From contig CAKTZK010000073.1 in NCBI GenBank assembly GCA_934635515.1, positions 1 to 7,259 of the forward strand: DNA of 7,259 nucleotides. The letters run 5' to 3'. The position numbers and the translations under genes were made by a program. Numbering within the stretch: position 1 is the stretch's first letter; the number at the start of each line of letters is the position of its first letter. The notes below the pieces were generated by a model that was given only the letters and a program-made list of their open reading frames with translations, did no database searches and was not told the origin of the DNA. This document shows positions 4,169 to 7,259 of this stretch, in pieces. Source of the DNA: an uncultured Oscillospiraceae bacterium (GTDB lineage Bacteria; Bacillota_A; Clostridia; Oscillospirales; Oscillospiraceae).

Positions 4169-7051
4169 ATGACGGAAAATAAGAAATGCACCGACCTGGA
4201 GCCCGGCGCCATCACGGCGGGCTTCCGGCTTGAAAAAAAGCAGTATGTCCAGGCCAAAAAGGCAACACTCTACACCCTGCGCCACGAAAGATCCGGCGCA
4301 CGGCTCCTGTATTTTGACCGGCCCGACCCCAACAAGACCTTTGCCGTCTCCTTCAAGACCCTGCCGGAGGACGACACGGGCGTATTTCACATCCTGGAGC
4401 ACAGCGTTCTCAACGGGTCTGAAAAATTCCCGGTGAAGGAGCCCTTTGTCTCCCTGCTGCAGAGCTCCCTGCAGACCTTTCTGAACGCCTACACCTTCAG
4501 CGACAAGACCATGTTCCCGGTCTCCAGCCGCAACGAGCGGGACCTGTTCAACCTGATGAGCGTGTACCTGGATGCCGTATTCCGCCCCAGTATCTACGAA
4601 AAGCGAGAGATCTTTATGCAGGAGGGCTGGCACTACGAGTTTGACCCCGAGACGGGGGAGGCCAGCTACAACGGCGTGGTTTTCAGCGAAATGAAGGGCG
4701 CGTATTCCGACGTGGAGCGCATTATGGGCGAGGCCTGCGACCGGCTGCTGTATCCCGACACCTGTTACCGCTTCTCTTCCGGCGGAAAGCCCGAGAACAT
4801 ACCCGACCTCAGCTATGAGAAGTTTATCGCGGCGCACAAGCGCTTTTACCACCCGTCCAACGCCTATTTCTTCCTGGACGGGCACATGGACATAGATGCT
4901 ATGCTCGCCTACATCGACCGGGAGTATCTCTCCAAGTACGACCGGCTGGTACCGGACTTTGACTTCACCGAGCAAAAGCCCGCCACGGGCTCTGCCACCG
5001 TCTATTTCGCGCCGGCCCAGGGGGAGGAGTACGCCCACATGGCCATGAGTAAGCTGCTGTGCCGCTTTGACGAGATCGAAAAGCTCTATGCCGCCAAGAT
5101 CCTGGCGGACTATCTCACCGGCTCCAACGAGGCGCCGCTGAAGCGGGCTTTTCTGGAGCGGGGACTGGCTCAGGATGTTTCCGTGGAGATAAACGACGGG
5201 ATCTACCAGCCTGCGGCGGCCCTGGTGGTGCGCAACACCACTCAGGACAAATTTGAGCAGATCCGGCGCTTTGTGCCCGAGACCGTGCGGGCTATCGTGA
5301 AGGAAGGCCTGGACCGCAGCGCCCTGCACGCCTGCATCGAGCGCTTCGCCTTCACCTGCCGGGAGATCACCGAGCCCTACGGCGTGGAGCTGGCTATCAA
5401 GGCTCTGGACGGATGGCTCTACGGCGGGGACCCCCTGCTGCATATTGATAACGCCGGGGTTTTCGATGCCCTGCGCCGGGAGCTGGATACCGGCTACTTT
5501 GAGCGGCTTTTGCTGGAGATGCTGGCCGATCCGGAGGACAAGTGCTATGTCTACGCCCTGCCCTCTCAGACGAAACTTTCCGACGATGCCCGGCGGGAGC
5601 GCCAGCGCATTGCCGCCGAGACCGCTGCCTGGGATGGGGAAAAGCGCCGCCGGGAGCAGCAGGCTGTGGAGAAAATGCAGCAGTGGCAGAAGAGCCAGGA
5701 CGACGCGGAGGTCCTGATGACCCTCCCGGTGCTGGATCTGCGGGATATTCCCCGGGAGGTGGAGCCTCCGGCGACCCGGACGTGCGAGGTTGGCGGGCGG
5801 AAGGCCCTGCAGGTCAGCCTGAACACCGACGGCATCGTGTATCTGGACCTGTACTTTGACGCCTCCGACTTTACGGTGGAGGAGCTTCGGATATTGAATG
5901 TGCTCAACATCTGCCTGGGCGAGCTGCGCACGGAGCATTTCCCGGCGCTGGCGCTGCAGAACAAGATCAAGGCTACCTTTGGCAGTATCAGCGCCAAGAC
6001 GGACCTTATTTCCCGCCGGGGCCAGCTGGAAAAATGCACGCCGTATCTGGTGGTTTCCGCCGGTGTGCTGCGGGAAAACCTGGCCGAGGCCGCAGATCTC
6101 CTGGCGGAGATATTGAACCACACCTGCTGGAGCGAGACGGATAAGATCGGGGAGATCGTCGCCCAGAGCGACTACGCCCTGAAGCAGGCGCTCATCGGGA
6201 ACGGCCACAGCTTTGCCGTCACCAAAGCCCTGGCGGCCTTTTCGGCGGAGGATGCGCTGCGGGAGGCCATTGCGGGCGAGGGATATGCCCGGTGGCTGGC
6301 GGAGTTTTCGGAGCAGTTCTCCCAGCGGGGAGCGGAGCTGGGCGAGAAGCTGTCGGCTCTGGCAAAACGAGTGTTTACAGCAAACCGACTGTTTGTAGGC
6401 TTCGGCGGCGAGGCGGACCCGGCGGCCCTGGAGAGCCTGATAAACGCTCTGCCTGACGGCGAAATGGGCGAGCCTGCCCCTGCACCCGTGTACGCCCCCG
6501 ACGACTGCACCATAGAGATCCCCGCCGATGTGGGTTACAGCGCCCTGGGCAGCAATCTCTGCGCTCTGGGCGAAAAGTTCACCGGCGCGTGGCCGGTGCT
6601 CTCGTCCATGATGACTTATGGCTACCTCTGGAACACTGTGCGCGTCCAGGGCGGCGCCTACGGCACGGGCATGAATGTGCGCCCCAATGGAGCGCTGTTC
6701 TGCTACTCCTACCGCGATCCCAACCTGCCCGGCTCTGCCGCCGCCTTTGCGGAGCTTCCTGCTGTGCTGGAGGAGATGCTGGCGGAGGATATGCCCCTGG
6801 ACGACATCATCATTGGCACCGTGAATACCACGGACCCGCTGCTGGATCCGGCGGGGCTGTGCGAGGTGAGCTGCCGCCGGTATCTCTGGGGCACCACGGC
6901 CCAGGATATCGTCAAGCTGCGCTGTGAGATCCTGGATACCACCGCTGCGGACCTGAGAGAGCTTGTTCCGATGCTTCGGGCCTGCATTGAAGGCGGCGTA
7001 TTCTGCGCTGCCGGCAGCCCAGATGCCGTCGCATTTGTAAAGGAAAAGTAA
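4169..7051 (+). CDS. M16C zinc metallopeptidase (presequence protease/PreP family)
   Basis: A complete 960-residue protein, normal length for the family. The ATG at 4169 has GCGAGG (4156-4161) 7 bases upstream. The inverted zinc motif HILEH (74-78) supplies His74 and His78 as ligands and Glu77 as the catalytic base. Glu174 in FSEMKG is the distal ligand, 96 residues after His78, the same spacing as in plant PreP. SVLNGSEKFPVKEPF (79-93) and LNAYTFSDKTMFPV (105-118) are typical of subfamily M16C. A charged, helix-forming linker at about 468-530 joins the two halves, as in PreP. RVQGGAY places Arg825 and Tyr831 where PreP binds the substrate's C-terminus, and CYSYRDPNL follows. No signal peptide is seen, so it should be cytoplasmic. 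The known family degrades short unfolded peptides inside a closed two-bowl chamber. It lies 18 bases after the ABC gene and has its own terminator, so it is probably the last gene of the ABC operon. No damage is visible. Confidence 0.95.
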   Translation: MTENKKCTDLEPGAITAGFRLEKKQYVQAKKATLYTLRHERSGARLLYFDRPDPNKTFAVSFKTLPEDDTGVFHILEHSVLNGSEKFPVKEPFVSLLQSSLQTFLNAYTFSDKTMFPVSSRNERDLFNLMSVYLDAVFRPSIYEKREIFMQEGWHYEFDPETGEASYNGVVFSEMKGAYSDVERIMGEACDRLLYPDTCYRFSSGGKPENIPDLSYEKFIAAHKRFYHPSNAYFFLDGHMDIDAMLAYIDREYLSKYDRLVPDFDFTEQKPATGSATVYFAPAQGEEYAHMAMSKLLCRFDEIEKLYAAKILADYLTGSNEAPLKRAFLERGLAQDVSVEINDGIYQPAAALVVRNTTQDKFEQIRRFVPETVRAIVKEGLDRSALHACIERFAFTCREITEPYGVELAIKALDGWLYGGDPLLHIDNAGVFDALRRELDTGYFERLLLEMLADPEDKCYVYALPSQTKLSDDARRERQRIAAETAAWDGEKRRREQQAVEKMQQWQKSQDDAEVLMTLPVLDLRDIPREVEPPATRTCEVGGRKALQVSLNTDGIVYLDLYFDASDFTVEELRILNVLNICLGELRTEHFPALALQNKIKATFGSISAKTDLISRRGQLEKCTPYLVVSAGVLRENLAEAADLLAEILNHTCWSETDKIGEIVAQSDYALKQALIGNGHSFAVTKALAAFSAEDALREAIAGEGYARWLAEFSEQFSQRGAELGEKLSALAKRVFTANRLFVGFGGEADPAALESLINALPDGEMGEPAPAPVYAPDDCTIEIPADVGYSALGSNLCALGEKFTGAWPVLSSMMTYGYLWNTVRVQGGAYGTGMNVRPNGALFCYSYRDPNLPGSAAAFAELPAVLEEMLAEDMPLDDIIIGTVNTTDPLLDPAGLCEVSCRRYLWGTTAQDIVKLRCEILDTTAADLRELVPMLRACIEGGVFCAAGSPDAVAFVKEK

Positions 7052-7070
7052 ACGGTCTATGCATAAAAAG

Positions 7071-7111
7071 CCCGGAGGGGACACTTGCTGAAAGCGTCCC
7101 CTCCGGGTTTT
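7071..7111 (+). terminator. Rho-independent terminator after the peptidase gene
   Basis: A perfect 12-bp stem, CCCGGAGGGGAC (7071-7082) with GTCCCCTCCGGG (7096-7107), is followed by TTTT (7108-7111) and TATTAT. An A-run (7065-7069) precedes it, so it could also stop transcription coming from the right. Inside the loop CTT and AAG can add three pairs. It lies 19 bases after the peptidase stop and ends the operon. Confidence 0.92.
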
Positions 7112-7116
7112 ATTAT

Positions 7117-7259
7117 GTCGGGTGTATGATGGAGGTTTACCGGGAAACGGAGGAGCTTCGCTGCAGAAGCACGCAGGTCTCCACATGTGTCGTCGCTAGA
7201 ATCGGAACACATGGATTCAGCCTCGTTAGAAGCATGGGAACACAAAACAGCAGGGGAGT
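7117..7259 (-). other. Unassigned right end; possible tail of a convergent methyltransferase gene
   Basis: No gene can be assigned firmly. On the minus strand a frame enters from the right edge and runs 40 codons to a TAA at 7137-7139. Near its end it reads THVETCVLLQR, which resembles the extreme C-terminus (HVETVxLLxR) of RlmD/RumA-type 23S rRNA uracil-5-methyltransferases. The residues before it do not clearly match the family's usual DMFP-containing stretch, and other frames here are also open, including a plus-strand one from 7126. The piece is less GC-rich than the peptidase gene and contains imperfect repeats. It could be a real convergent gene sharing the bidirectional terminator, a remnant, or non-coding DNA. 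Confidence 0.25.
7192..7244 (+). repeat. Two imperfect direct repeats at the right end
   Basis: GTCGCTAGAATCGGAACACA (7192-7211) is repeated about 30 bases later as CTCGTTAGAAGC plus ATGGGAACACA (7222-7244), sharing TCGYTAGAA and GGAACACA, with 3 extra bases in the middle of the second copy. A more distant third copy may begin at 7157 (TTCGCTGCAGAAGC). With only two or three units, the type of repeat cannot be told. Confidence 0.4.

Noticed and set aside
4145..7186. A 1013-codon open frame on the minus strand opposite the M16C peptidase
   Set aside because: It is the complement of a strongly supported gene. The sequence is rich in Gly, Gln, His, Leu and Arg with no recognisable domain, as expected from the mirror of G/C-ending codons. 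It also has no ribosome binding site and runs through the terminator hairpin.
7126..7259. Plus-strand open frame from ATGATG to the right edge
   Set aside because: No ribosome binding site, no recognisable protein features, and it starts just after a terminator; the minus strand gives a slightly better, though still weak, match.

Overview
The window looks like a contig from a GC-rich, gut-type Firmicute (class Clostridia, probably an Oscillospiraceae-like lineage), with a foreign piece at its left end. Support for a Firmicute is strong AAGGAG-type ribosome binding sites, an AT-rich leader before the first gene, a lipoprotein, paired ABC exporter half-genes in a tight operon, and a Firmicute-style presequence-protease homologue. 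The taxonomic call is inferred from style, not from a database search.

Positions 1 to about 343 are different. They hold the 5' end of a minus-strand, very GC-rich gene that reads as the N-terminus of a secreted alkaline phosphatase of the kind found in Alphaproteobacteria such as Methylobacterium. A good Pho box lies 60 bases upstream of its start. The change to the Firmicute part falls between about 344 and 372 and is most simply a chimeric join or contaminant.

The remainder reads left to right on the plus strand. A lipoprotein of unknown function (407-1475) has its signal peptide separated from its body by one extra A in an A6 run, and is followed by a perfect hairpin terminator. Fifteen bases after that terminator's T-run begins a half-size ABC exporter gene (1537-2454). 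Measured against its partner it lacks about 121 residues of the membrane domain and about 155 residues of the ATPase domain, both in frame. It overlaps by ATGA a second ABC exporter gene (2451-4150), which is full length only if a -1 shift at an A AAA AAG heptamer is allowed, and which has Asn in place of the Walker A Ser/Thr. Eighteen bases later comes an intact 960-residue M16C zinc metallopeptidase (4169-7051) with all expected zinc, catalytic and substrate-binding residues, closed by a strong terminator (7071-7111). The last ~140 bases are unassigned, with imperfect repeats and a possible tail of a convergent gene.

The two ABC genes should form a heterodimeric exporter, and the spacing suggests the peptidase is co-transcribed with them. 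As written, the ABC pair would be unlikely to work. Two frame breaks lying in A6 runs point to homopolymer sequencing error, but the two in-frame deletions and the Walker A substitution cannot be homopolymer errors and suggest either a decaying transporter or mis-assembly.
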